A DNA stretch of 60,705 nt from an uncultured Prevotella sp. (lineage in GTDB: Bacteria > Bacteroidota > Bacteroidia > Bacteroidales > Bacteroidaceae), in contig ONCJ01000010.1 of assembly GCA_900316295.1 (NCBI GenBank), positions 1 through 60,705 on the forward strand, given 5' to 3'. The stretch's first letter is position 1. Every line of letters starts with the position of its first letter. The position numbers were made by a program, and so were the translations under genes. The notes beneath the pieces are model-generated. The model worked only from the letters and a program-made list of their open reading frames with translations. It was not told the origin of the DNA and made no database searches. This document shows positions 51,947 through 60,237 of the stretch, piece after piece.

Positions 51947-54142
51947 TTACTCCGCTGTGATTTCGAGCACTCGGCTCGCCCATTCGTTCTTCTTACCCCA
52001 ATCGACATCGTGACGGTATGGGAGCTCGAGTCCATGGTTCATGAGGTATTCGCCCGAGAAGCTCTTACCCTCGAAGGAGAGCGGGTTGAGGTCGATGCGG
52101 TCGAGCTCGTGTATGGTATACATGCGATGTGGGTCGAGTCCTGCCATTCTGACACGTGGAAGGTGCTCGTTCTGGAACGACTCCGTCTTCCACCAATAGA
52201 ATACGGCACGGTCCTTCTGCTCGGTGACGTACATCAGCGAGGCCGCCCCCTTGTGGTCGAAGGGTGAGAGCAGGCGATAGATGTCGCCAAACTGTACCAC
52301 CGGACGTATGCGCTTGTACTCCTCAATGGCCTTGCGGCATTGTGCTTTCTCCTCGTCGGTCATGTTCTTAGGCTGTATCTCCATGCCCAGTCGTCCCGAC
52401 ATTGCCACGTCGATGCGGTATTTCAGGGATGTGGTACGGAAGACCGTGTGGTTAGGTACGATGGAGATATGGCTCGCCATAGCTATGGCTGGGAAGAAAT
52501 AGCTGGTGCCCCACTGCATATAGATGCGCTGGAGGGCATCGGTATTGTCGCTCACCCAGAACTCGTCAAACCAAGGCAGCACGCCCCAGTTGGCACGACC
52601 GCCACCCGAGGCACACGCCTGTATGGTGAGGTCGAGATATTTCTGGCGTATGCGTTCGCACACCTTGGCGAATCCCTCGTGGTACTTAATATAAAGATGT
52701 GACTGCTCAGCCAAAGGCAGATACTGCGAACCGTGGTTCAGTATGGGCATGTTGGCATCCCACTTGATATAGTCTATCTCGGGATAACGGCTCATGAGGT
52801 CGTCTACTATCTTGAAGCAGAAGTCCTGAACCTTAGGGTTCGAGAGGTCGAGGACGAGCTGGGTGCCGCCACGTCCGAGCACAGGGTCGCGTCCGGGAGC
52901 CTTCAGTACCCAGTCGGGATGCTTCTCATAGAGCTCGCTCACGCTGTTGGTCATCTCGGGTTCTATCCATATACCGAACTTCACTCCGTGCTTCTTGGCG
53001 TCGCGCAGCAGTCCCTCTATGCCCTCAGGCAGTTTGCGCTTGTCCACCACCCAGTCGCCGAGCGACGAGTTGTCGACGTTGCGTGGGTACTTATCGCCAA
53101 ACCATCCGTCGTCCATCACGAACAGCTCGCCACCCATCGAGGCTATGTCGCCCATCATCTGGTCCATGCCTTCCTGGTTGATATTGAAGTAGACGCCCTC
53201 CCAGGAGTTGAGAAGTATCTTGCGTTCCTTGTCGCCATGAAGCATCATATACTTGCGTCCCCAGCTGTGGAAGTTACGGCTCGCACCCGAGAGTCCCTGC
53301 TTGGAGAAGGTCAGGGCGAGGTGGGGAGTCTTGAATGTCTCACCCTTCTTGAGGTGATACTCCGAGTTGTCCTCGTTGATACCTGCGAAGAAGTAGTGGT
53401 ACTCGGTATCGTCGGTGACGAGACGCAGGCGGTAATTGCCCGAATAGCAGATGGCAGCACCGATGACATCGCCCGAGTTCTCACGTGCCTTGCCGTCGAG
53501 CGAGAGCATCACCTCGCCATGATCGGTGTGCGAGTTGCGCGTGCCGTCGTTGTTACGGATGATGAGTTCGCCAGGTGTCAGTGGCTCCTCGACGAGCTGT
53601 GCCTCGTTAGCCCACGAGCCATAGAGATGGCTCACCCACACGTCGCCGCGACGTATGGGCAGCATGCCCGAGGCAAAGCGGGTCAGGGTGACGCCCTTCT
53701 CCTTGGTGCTGACCTCCGTCCACGTCTCTATCATGTCCACGTCACGATAGGCTTTGAACACGATGTCCACCATGACGGGATAGACGGGATCGGCGGTATG
53801 TATCGTAGTCAGCGTGGCATTGCCGTCATTTCGGGTGTCCACTCCCGTAGCATTGAGCACCGTAGCCATGCTTCCGTCGGCATGGGTCACGGCAAAGGCG
53901 GGCTCAGCGGGGGTGTTCATGCCATACGCAGGATACACGTCCATCCTGCCGTCAGCCGACGGTTGCTGTATATGGGTGAGGTCTTGTGCCGACAATTTAG
54001 CGCCGAAGTATACGTATCTGGGCGCCCTGCCCTCCTCTACTTCCATCACTAAGGAGATGTTCCTGGTCTCCACCACCACCTGTCTTGACCATGCACCAAG
54101 AGTCAGGCACACGAGCATCATTACGAATAGCGTTCTTTTCAT
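51947..54142 (-). CDS. Secreted alpha-galactosidase, GH36
   Basis: Releases terminal alpha-galactose from oligosaccharides such as melibiose or raffinose, probably in the periplasm. The 731-residue product has a signal peptide (MKRTLFVMMLVCLTLGAWS), the GH36 beta-sandwich, then the barrel with LFVMDDGWFGDKYPRNVD, GIWIEPEMTNSVSELYEKH, the nucleophile in DYIKWDANMPI and the acid/base Asp in EFWVSDNTDALQR. Start at the ATG at 54142. Single gene with its own promoter. Confidence 0.94.
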   Translation of the reverse strand: MKRTLFVMMLVCLTLGAWSRQVVVETRNISLVMEVEEGRAPRYVYFGAKLSAQDLTHIQQPSADGRMDVYPAYGMNTPAEPAFAVTHADGSMATVLNATGVDTRNDGNATLTTIHTADPVYPVMVDIVFKAYRDVDMIETWTEVSTKEKGVTLTRFASGMLPIRRGDVWVSHLYGSWANEAQLVEEPLTPGELIIRNNDGTRNSHTDHGEVMLSLDGKARENSGDVIGAAICYSGNYRLRLVTDDTEYHYFFAGINEDNSEYHLKKGETFKTPHLALTFSKQGLSGASRNFHSWGRKYMMLHGDKERKILLNSWEGVYFNINQEGMDQMMGDIASMGGELFVMDDGWFGDKYPRNVDNSSLGDWVVDKRKLPEGIEGLLRDAKKHGVKFGIWIEPEMTNSVSELYEKHPDWVLKAPGRDPVLGRGGTQLVLDLSNPKVQDFCFKIVDDLMSRYPEIDYIKWDANMPILNHGSQYLPLAEQSHLYIKYHEGFAKVCERIRQKYLDLTIQACASGGGRANWGVLPWFDEFWVSDNTDALQRIYMQWGTSYFFPAIAMASHISIVPNHTVFRTTSLKYRIDVAMSGRLGMEIQPKNMTDEEKAQCRKAIEEYKRIRPVVQFGDIYRLLSPFDHKGAASLMYVTEQKDRAVFYWWKTESFQNEHLPRVRMAGLDPHRMYTIHELDRIDLNPLSFEGKSFSGEYLMNHGLELPYRHDVDWGKKNEWASRVLEITAE

Positions 54143-54184
54143 ATTCTTCTGCAATATTTTTGGTTAGTCCTTAGGTTTTGACCA

Positions 54185-54192
54185 CAAAAATA
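54185..54192 (-). promoter_or_regulatory. -7 box of the GH36 gene
   Basis: TATTTTTG on the minus strand with TTTG 20 bp upstream, 42 nt before the ATG at 54142. Confidence 0.65.
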
Positions 54193-54231
54193 TCTAATAA
54201 CCGTTAGAATACCAAATATTTTGTTTCAAAA

Positions 54232-54264
54232 TTTGTTCAGATTGCAATTAAATACGTAATTTTG
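54232..54264 (+). promoter_or_regulatory. Promoter of the PafA-like gene
   Basis: TTTG (54232-54235), 21-bp spacer, TAATTTTG (54257-54264). It gives a ~210-nt leader made of inverted 9-mer arrays before the ATG at 54482. Confidence 0.75.
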
Positions 54265-54289
54265 CAAAGATTGTTCAAATAAGCTGACC

Positions 54290-54466
54290 TCAACTTTCGC
54301 AAGTTGAGAGGAGTTAAAGGAGTTAAGGGAGTTAAAGGAGTTAAGGACAAATGTTTTACTTCTTAAATCTCTACTCCTATAGGGAAAATTCAAGGAAAAA
54401 GGCTATCGTCTTTAACTCCTTTAACTCCCTTAACTCCTTTAACTCCCAAGTTGAGCGAAGCGAAAC
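54290..54466 (+). repeat. Inverted pair of 9-mer arrays in the PafA leader
   Basis: CTCAACTT-TCGC-AAGTTGAG (54290-54308 region, an 8-bp stem) is followed by four GGAGTTAAR 9-mers (54310-54345); four inverted units (TTTAACTCC, 54411-54446) and AAGTTGAGCGAAGCGAAAC follow after ~65 nt. The arrays are complementary over about 36 bp and can fold into one long leader hairpin. The right half is a second copy of the element at 294-346. Confidence 0.88.
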
Positions 54467-54481
54467 TAAATATCTATAATA

Positions 54482-55975
54482 ATGAAAAAGATTTGTATTA
54501 CACTTGTGATTTTGTGCTCCATGACCATGACTGTCATGGCTGCAGGAAGACTGGAACGTCCGAAACTGGTTGTAGGACTGGTGGTTGACCAGATGAGATG
54601 GGACTACCTGTACTATTATTATAATGAGTATGGTGAGGGCGGACTGAAGCGACTCGTCGACGAGGGCTTCTCGTGTGAGAACAACATGATACCGTATATC
54701 CCAACTATCACAGCCATAGGCCACACGAGCATATATACCGGCTCGACACCAGCCCTGCATGGCATCTGCGGCAACGACTTCTTCATCGACGGCAAACCCG
54801 TATACTGCTGCGGCGACAGCACCGTGAGGAGCGTCGGATCGGACACGAAGGAGGGACAGATGTCGCCACGCAACCTCATCGCCTCGACCATAGGCGACGA
54901 GCTGAAGCTGGCAACCAACTGGAAGTCGAAGGTGATAGGTGTGGCGCTGAAAGACCGCGCCGCCATACTGCCCGCAGGCCATGCGGCTGACGCGGCATAC
55001 TGGTGGGACACCAAGGCTGGCAACTTCGTGACCAGCACATACTACATGAACGAACTGCCACAATGGGTCAAGGACTTCAACAAGCAGAACCGCACCAAGC
55101 CAGGCTATGACCTGAAGGGCAAGAACGAGGGCGTGACCATGACATTCAAGATGGCTGAGGCTGTACTCGTGAACGAGCAGATGGGACAGCACGAAGAGAC
55201 TGACATGCTCACCATCAGCGTTTCGTCGACCGACATCATCGGTCATGCCGTAGGTACTCGCTGTCCTGAGAACAAGGCTGTATACATGCAGCTGGACAAG
55301 GACTTGGCGGCGTTCCTTACGAAGCTCGACCAGCAGGTGGGCAAGGGCAACTATCTGCTCTTCCTCACTGCCGATCATGGCGCAGCCCACAACCACAACC
55401 AACTGAAGGAGCACCGCATACCGGCAGGAGGACTGGAGTCATGGAAGCACGTGAAGGCGCTGAACGAATACCTCAGCCAGCTGCATCCTGGCACCAAGCC
55501 GCTGATATTGGGTTCGCACAGCATGCGCTACTACCTGAACTATGACAACATCAAGGCTGCAGGACTCGACGCACAGAAGGTGAAGGACGAGGCTATAGAA
55601 TGGCTGAAGAAGGACCGCCGATTCGTCAACGTCATCGACATGGAGAAGGCCGCCACGGCTCCGCTGCCCGTGACGGTACGCGAGAGGATTGTCAACGGAT
55701 ACTACCCCGGACGTTCGGGCGACATCTTCGGCGTGGCCCGACCACAGTTTACCGACACAAGCGACGCTCCCGACTACAAGGGAACGACCCACGGACACTG
55801 GAACCCATACGACGCCCACATCCCTGCCGTGTTCTTCGGATGGAAGATTGAACACGGAAGCACCTCGGCAAGAACATATATGACCGACATAGCACCTACC
55901 GTATGCGAACTGCTGCACATCCAGATGCCTAACGCATGTATAGGTAACGCTATCACAGAGATTGTGGACGACTGA
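54482..55975 (+). CDS. PafA-like alkaline phosphatase
   Basis: A periplasmic phosphomonoesterase of the alkaline phosphatase superfamily (497 residues, signal peptide MKKICITLVILCSMTMTVMA). Metal and active-site residues resemble PafA: Asp36 in VVDQMRWD, nucleophile Thr77 in PTITAIGHTSIYTG, Asn98 in GICGNDFF, the Lys157-Asp158-Arg159 motif in ALKDRAAILPAGH, SSTDIIGHA and TADHGAAHN. It frees phosphate from organic compounds. Followed 13 bp later by a patatin-like gene. Confidence 0.92.
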   Translation: MKKICITLVILCSMTMTVMAAGRLERPKLVVGLVVDQMRWDYLYYYYNEYGEGGLKRLVDEGFSCENNMIPYIPTITAIGHTSIYTGSTPALHGICGNDFFIDGKPVYCCGDSTVRSVGSDTKEGQMSPRNLIASTIGDELKLATNWKSKVIGVALKDRAAILPAGHAADAAYWWDTKAGNFVTSTYYMNELPQWVKDFNKQNRTKPGYDLKGKNEGVTMTFKMAEAVLVNEQMGQHEETDMLTISVSSTDIIGHAVGTRCPENKAVYMQLDKDLAAFLTKLDQQVGKGNYLLFLTADHGAAHNHNQLKEHRIPAGGLESWKHVKALNEYLSQLHPGTKPLILGSHSMRYYLNYDNIKAAGLDAQKVKDEAIEWLKKDRRFVNVIDMEKAATAPLPVTVRERIVNGYYPGRSGDIFGVARPQFTDTSDAPDYKGTTHGHWNPYDAHIPAVFFGWKIEHGSTSARTYMTDIAPTVCELLHIQMPNACIGNAITEIVDD

Positions 55976-55988
55976 GAACAGAACGATT

Positions 55989-56984
55989 ATGAGAAATCAC
56001 AAGATACTTGCAGTTGCATGCCTGATGCTATGCCTTAGCATCGGTATGCAGGCTCGAGAGGAGACCAAGAGACCCAAGATAGGACTGGTGCTGGGCGGTG
56101 GCGGAGCTAAGGGTGCCGCACATGCCGGAGCTCTGCAGATAATAGAAGAGGTGGGCTTACCAATCGACTATATCGCCGGAACAAGCATCGGCAGCATAGT
56201 AGGTGGACTGTATGCCTGCGGCTATCGCTCCAAGCAGATACAAGACATGTTCCTGTCGCAAGAGTGGGCCTCGCTGCTTACCGACCGTAGCGACAGCCTT
56301 CGCCACAAGATATACGGCAAGGACAAGGACGGAGTGGGCTATGTCTTCGGATTTCCCGTCCATCGCAAGGGCACAAATAAAGCCGACGAGAGCAAGGGCA
56401 TCATCCGAGGCGACAACATCATTGAGCTGCTCGACTCGATGTTGGGACGGTATAAGGACTCTATGAACTTTAACAACCTGCCCATACCCTTCCGCTGCGT
56501 AGCCGCCAACATGGAGAAGAAGGAGGAGGTGGTGTTCAAGGAAGGAAAACTGTCTACCGCCATGCGGTCGAGCATGTCCATACCTGGAGTGTTCAAGGCT
56601 GTGACGCTCGACTCACTCGAACTGCTCGACGGCGGCATGCTCAACAACCTTCCGGTGGATATCGTCAAGGAGATGGGTGCCGACATCGTCATCGCCATCG
56701 ACCTGACACAGAACAAGCATGAGGACGAAGAAGGCGAACGAAAGAACCCTCTGAAACTGAAAGGTATATTGGGATGGGCTATAGAACGTCCCGACTTAGA
56801 GAAATATCAGGAGAACAGGCAGAACGCCGACGTATATATCAACCCCGACCTGGAAGGTTATGGTGCCGCCAGCTTCAAGCCAGAGGCTATCAAGGAGATG
56901 ATGAAGCGCGGCTATGAGGCTGCAAAAAAAGAGCGCAAGTCTCTCGAAGACCTGCGCAATAAAATTCTAGTATTACCTCTCTAA
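55989..56984 (+). CDS. Patatin-like phospholipase, exported
   Basis: The 331-residue product has a signal peptide (MRNHKILAVACLMLCLSIG), the oxyanion glycine loop GLVLGGGGAKGAAHAG at 32-47, nucleophile GTSIGS (Ser66) and the catalytic LLDGGMLNNLPV with Asp near 213. It is an RssA/YchK-type Ser-Asp lipase that may act on envelope lipids. ATG at 55989 chosen; cotranscribed with the PafA-like gene. Confidence 0.92.
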   Translation: MRNHKILAVACLMLCLSIGMQAREETKRPKIGLVLGGGGAKGAAHAGALQIIEEVGLPIDYIAGTSIGSIVGGLYACGYRSKQIQDMFLSQEWASLLTDRSDSLRHKIYGKDKDGVGYVFGFPVHRKGTNKADESKGIIRGDNIIELLDSMLGRYKDSMNFNNLPIPFRCVAANMEKKEEVVFKEGKLSTAMRSSMSIPGVFKAVTLDSLELLDGGMLNNLPVDIVKEMGADIVIAIDLTQNKHEDEEGERKNPLKLKGILGWAIERPDLEKYQENRQNADVYINPDLEGYGAASFKPEAIKEMMKRGYEAAKKERKSLEDLRNKILVLPL

Positions 56985-57016
56985 GATAGAGGTTGGGGGC
57001 TGCCGCCCCTAAGGTT

Positions 57017-57445
57017 CTATTGATTCTCTACCGTAGTGACACTCGGCTTACTCATCTGCTCTATCGGCGGAGCAGGTGGAGCGGGTGGCGCTGGTGTGGG
57101 GTCTGAGCTGATATCAGCCGACTCTATTATCTCCTCCCCATCGTCGTTAGAAGCCGCGCTTTCCGACTTCTTCTTATTGCTATCGTCAGCCGACTTCTCA
57201 TCCTTCTTGTCCTTTTCCGACTCTAAAGCCATATCCTCACTGGATGCCTTCTGGTTGGGGAACAGATAGTCGCCCACCACATCAAATGTGTCGGCATACA
57301 TCGCCTCACGAGCCTTCTCCTCCTCAAGGCGTTCCAGACGATCAGGGTCACGATTTGCCCTGACAACACAGTTATATATCACCAATACGAAGAGTATGAC
57401 TACCACTCCTCCGAATAAGCGCATGAAAATTCCCTTGTGTTTCAT
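57017..57445 (-). CDS. Single-span membrane protein with acidic, Pro-rich tail; unknown
   Basis: The 142-residue product starts MKHKGIFMRLFGGVVVILFV (one membrane helix, about 9-27), then a charged helical part (LERLEEEKAREAMYADTFD), a Lys/Glu/Ser-rich disordered stretch and a Pro-rich end (PTPAPPAPPAPP). No family recognised. It ends 33 bp from the convergent patatin gene. Its promoter has the same AATGCGT array as typA and rpsO. Composition suggests an envelope-anchored protein with a disordered outer tail. Confidence 0.75.
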   Translation of the reverse strand: MKHKGIFMRLFGGVVVILFVLVIYNCVVRANRDPDRLERLEEEKAREAMYADTFDVVGDYLFPNQKASSEDMALESEKDKKDEKSADDSNKKKSESAASNDDGEEIIESADISSDPTPAPPAPPAPPIEQMSKPSVTTVENQ

Positions 57446-57466
57446 ATCATCATCCTTTTACGGCGA

Positions 57467-57474
57467 CAAAGGTA
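57467..57474 (-). promoter_or_regulatory. -7 box of the gene at 57017-57445
   Basis: TACCTTTG on the minus strand, 22 nt before the ATG at 57445; the heptamer array starts 6 bp upstream. Confidence 0.72.
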
Positions 57475-57480
57475 CAAAAT

Positions 57481-57508
57481 AATGCGTAATGCGTAATGCG
57501 TAATGCGT
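57481..57508 (-). repeat. Four AATGCGT heptamers at a third promoter
   Basis: Four exact AATGCGT units, identical in sequence, count and place to the typA array, including the shared TTATTTTG-TACCTTTG flank. Single AATGCGT units also occur near 57587 and 57605. Confidence 0.92.
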
Positions 57509-57547
57509 AATTTTTCTTGCTTGCCTACAAAATAATTCTTAATGCGG

Positions 57548-57572
57548 ACTCGAGCTATGCTCGCTTGCAAAG
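57548..57572. repeat. CTCGAGC-NNTGCTCGC element, copy 2
   Basis: Second copy of the element at 16846-16870, here between two minus-strand genes and beside AATGCGT units. The inner CTCGAGC-TATGCTCG can pair with itself. Confidence 0.6.
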
Positions 57573-57630
57573 CGGAGCGACGCAAGAATGCGTAATTTAT
57601 TCTTAATGCGTAATTTTCTCAACCCACGTC

Positions 57631-58173
57631 CTACCCCTTCAGCGAGAAGAAGCCATTGAGGATCCTGTCCGACTGGTGCTTCAGGTCGTCAGCCGACTGC
57701 ACTTCGTCGGTATTCTTCACCTGATACCATACCATCCTACCGTCCTTGTCAAAGTAATAACGCTCCTCGACGGTCTCACCAGAATAGTCCTGCCATTTCG
57801 CGAAAACAAAACGTAGCGTCACGCTATCGGGATCGTAAAGGTATTCCAGGTAGTAATTGCGCACGGTCACATTAAACTTCTTCGTCACGAAGTACGGCTT
57901 CGACACATATTGGTTTACTTCTTCCGAGAAGTCAATATTAAAATAATAATGGTAGTTGACCACCTGTCTGCCCACAGCAGGCTCCATACTACTGACGGTC
58001 ACCACCATATCATTCTGCATCTCCTCGTGCTTGTCATTCTCAGCCATCATCGCCTTCGCCTCTTGATACATCTTCCTCACCTCAGCCACACATGCCTTCT
58101 CTGCAGCCGTCTTCTGCGCATACGCTGACATCAGTCCGCACACACACGCCATCAAACACAACAATTTCTTCAT
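57631..58173 (-). CDS. Secreted protein of unknown function, 180 aa
   Basis: A signal peptide (MKKLLCLMACVCGLMSAYA) precedes a helix (AEKACVAEVRKMYQEAKAMM) and a beta-rich domain with paired aromatic residues (YHYYFNIDF, YYLEYLYDP, RYYFDKDGRMVWYQV). The pattern of a helix with an alternating Tyr-rich sheet suggests a small periplasmic binding or lipocalin-like fold. No family recognised. AAAAGGAG on the coding strand lies just before the ATG. It may be read from the promoter at 58423 through the HigA remnant. Confidence 0.75.
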   Translation of the reverse strand: MKKLLCLMACVCGLMSAYAQKTAAEKACVAEVRKMYQEAKAMMAENDKHEEMQNDMVVTVSSMEPAVGRQVVNYHYYFNIDFSEEVNQYVSKPYFVTKKFNVTVRNYYLEYLYDPDSVTLRFVFAKWQDYSGETVEERYYFDKDGRMVWYQVKNTDEVQSADDLKHQSDRILNGFFSLKG

Positions 58174-58263
58174 AGTTTCACTCCTTTTTTAGCGTTTTTA
58201 CCAATTTCTGTTGTCACTTTGCCACTACTTGTTGCCACTCCCAACTCTTTGTCTATCATCTAT

Positions 58264-58386
58264 TTACAGCAATAGTGACAACAAAGCAACAAAAAAGATG
58301 AAAATTTCTCTGAGAGAATGTGAAATTCCTCTTGCCTCCAGTTCTTCTTTCAGAACATCACCTGGATGAGTTGGTATTCTATTCAT
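58264..58386 (-). pseudogene. Truncated HigA-type antitoxin
   Basis: A 40-residue frame begins MNRIPTHPGDVLKEELEARG and then IS, which is the standard start of HigA-family antitoxins (IPTHPGEVL-EELEARGIS-Q). After about 22 residues the likeness stops and a hydrophobic unrelated end follows (HSLREIFIFFVALLSLLL). The helix-turn-helix is therefore missing. A complete TTTG-N20-TACATTTG promoter stands 37 nt upstream, so the fragment may still be transcribed. No higB toxin was seen nearby. Confidence 0.7.
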
Positions 58387-58422
58387 TTTTTTATTGATAA
58401 TGGTTTGTTATATCCGTGATTG

Positions 58423-58456
58423 TGCAAATGTAGCCATTACATTTAATATTCACAAA
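58423..58456 (-). promoter_or_regulatory. Promoter of the HigA remnant
   Basis: On the minus strand TTTG (58456-58453), 20-bp spacer, TACATTTG (58432-58425). Full consensus spacing; transcript start expected near 58417. Confidence 0.72.
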
Positions 58457-58536
58457 TTTAGTGAATGTTTTTTGTGCCTAAACAATAGGTAGCAGAAGCT
58501 ACAAAGCCAAAAGAGAAAGCAGATTTCAACATACAC

Positions 58537-58579
58537 CATCAGCCGCAGCTGGATTAGTAAATTCCTGCTGCGGCTGATG
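58537..58579. other. Isolated strong hairpin in a gene-free stretch
   Basis: CATCAGCCGCAGC and GCTGCGGCTGATG form a perfect GC-rich 13-bp stem with a 17-nt loop in an otherwise AT-rich 575-bp gap (58387-58962). No T run follows on either strand. It may be a remnant terminator, a small RNA or the end of a lost element. The rest of the gap holds the palindrome ATTCGCGAAT (58855-58864) and two promoters; no gene was seen. Confidence 0.6.
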
Positions 58580-58937
58580 AATATACTCATTGAATTTGCA
58601 ACTTATTGTATTTCAATTGATTTTGTTTTAAATGGTAGAAAAGTGATTGCATGGATTCTGTGGATAGTGAAAATGATAAAGCTTTAACGTTTTTAACTTT
58701 ATAAAACCACAAAAGAGGTGCGAATGTGCAATTATGGAGGATTGTTATTCTGATTAATCAAATTTGTTTTGCAATTATATGTCATGTCCTAATAATACAC
58801 ATAACCTAAAAAACATTAACATAATATAAAGCGAGAAATTTTCGCGTTTTTGGAATTCGCGAATCGGTATTTTGTTAAATATGGTTGGCTTTTGAGGTTT
58901 TTTCTCATTTTATATAGCCCATATCAATAATTAATTG

Positions 58938-58945
58938 TATCTTTG
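58938..58945 (+). promoter_or_regulatory. -7 box of the RloA/RloB pair
   Basis: TATCTTTG, 17 nt before the ATG at 58963. The palindrome ATTCGCGAAT and GCGAGAAATTTTCGC (58831-58864) lie 75-110 bp upstream and could be a regulator site. Confidence 0.6.
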
Positions 58946-58962
58946 CACAAAAATATTGAGAT

Positions 58963-60228
58963 ATGCTTACAAATTTTACGGTCAAGAACTATCGATCCTT
59001 CAAACAGGAACGTACGTTCAGCATGGAGGCAAGTTCCATTAAGGAACATAAAGACTCTGTCATTAACAAGGGTAAGTACAGTTTGTTACCGTTGGCTGTT
59101 TTTTATGGTGCTAACTCAGGTGGCAAGAGTAATTTGATTCAGGCCATATCTACCATGCGTAGTATGGTCAGACGTTCTGTCAGGCTGAATGAGGGAGATA
59201 CACTACCCTATGATCCTTTTGCCTTGGATGAAAATTCTGATGCACAGCCCACATCGTTTGAGATACAATTCATCAAGGGTGAGGTGCTTTATCGATATGG
59301 CTTCGAATACAACAAAACGGATATTATCTCAGAGTGGCTATACGAGAAGCGGTTCGGCGAGAAAGAGTACGAGCTCTTTGTGCGTTCACGAGACATAATT
59401 GAGGTATCACCAAAGAGATTCCTAGAAGGTCAGGGAAAAGAGGATTTGACAAATTCGAATCGCCTCTTCCTGTCGCTTGTAGCTCAGCTGAAGGGCGAGA
59501 AGTCCAATTCCATATTAGGTTGGTTTGGAGAATGTAATGTACTTTCGGGAATCGACAGCGAGGGCTACGAGGCATTTACACTTAGAATGTTTTTGGAACA
59601 TCTGAATGGTGCTGACCAGGCTCAGGAGTTCTTCAAGACCTTGCAACTGGGCTTTACTCGTTTTTCGGTCAAGAAGGTTGATATTCCCAAAGAAGCCTTG
59701 GAAAGTGCCCCCAAGACGATAAGGTCACAATTGGAAAAAGACATAGCCACGGGTAGTTTCGTCGAACCAATAACTACTCATAATGTCTATGATGAGAATG
59801 GACTTGTGATTGGTGAGCGTAATTTCCACAAGAACCAGATGGAGTCTGAGGGAACAAAGAAAGTGATAGAAATTTCCGGGCCTATTTTCGATACATTGAA
59901 CGAGGGCAAGACACTCATTGTGGATGAACTGGATGCAAAACTACACCCGCTTCTTACTCGCAATATTGTGCTTCTGTTTATGGATCCAGAGAAGAACAAG
60001 CATGGAGCACAGCTTATCTTTGCCACTCATGACACCAATCTGCTCGATTTAGATATTGTTCGTCGCGACCAGATTTGGTTTGCCGAGAAAGACAAGGTGG
60101 AATCTACTGACATCTACTCACTTGTGGAATTCAAGGATGAGGAGGGAAAGAAAGTCCGCAATGACCGTGATATCAAGCGCGATTATATTCGCGGACGCTA
60201 TGGTGCTATACCTTTCATCGGTAAATAA
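58963..60228 (+). CDS. RloA/AbiLi-like AAA-family ATPase (defence)
   Basis: The 421-residue protein is an OLD/RecF-like ABC ATPase: N-terminal FTVKNYRSFKQERTFSM, Walker A GANSGGKSNL (49-58), signature region near SEGTKKVIEISGPI, Walker B LIVDELDAKLHP (about 318-329) and switch FATHDTNLLD near 352. With the RloB-like gene 9 bp downstream it forms the two-gene layout of RloA/RloB and AbiLi/AbiLii abortive-infection systems, where an ATPase senses phage and the partner acts as effector. The assignment to AbiL is from gene order and motifs only. Confidence 0.88.
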   Translation: MLTNFTVKNYRSFKQERTFSMEASSIKEHKDSVINKGKYSLLPLAVFYGANSGGKSNLIQAISTMRSMVRRSVRLNEGDTLPYDPFALDENSDAQPTSFEIQFIKGEVLYRYGFEYNKTDIISEWLYEKRFGEKEYELFVRSRDIIEVSPKRFLEGQGKEDLTNSNRLFLSLVAQLKGEKSNSILGWFGECNVLSGIDSEGYEAFTLRMFLEHLNGADQAQEFFKTLQLGFTRFSVKKVDIPKEALESAPKTIRSQLEKDIATGSFVEPITTHNVYDENGLVIGERNFHKNQMESEGTKKVIEISGPIFDTLNEGKTLIVDELDAKLHPLLTRNIVLLFMDPEKNKHGAQLIFATHDTNLLDLDIVRRDQIWFAEKDKVESTDIYSLVEFKDEEGKKVRNDRDIKRDYIRGRYGAIPFIGK

Positions 60229-60237
60229 AGGGTTGCT

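Noticed and set aside
52733-54052. 439-codon open frame on the plus strand
   Set aside because: It lies wholly antisense to the GH36 gene, which has clear active-site motifs; the long frame follows from codon bias and its translation has no family motifs.
54377-55414. 345-codon minus-strand frame
   Set aside because: Antisense to the PafA-like gene and running through the 9-mer arrays; no motifs.
58387-58962. Hidden tRNA or further gene in the gap
   Set aside because: No cloverleaf-like arms with a CCA or T-loop sequence and no reading frame with a start and family motif were seen.
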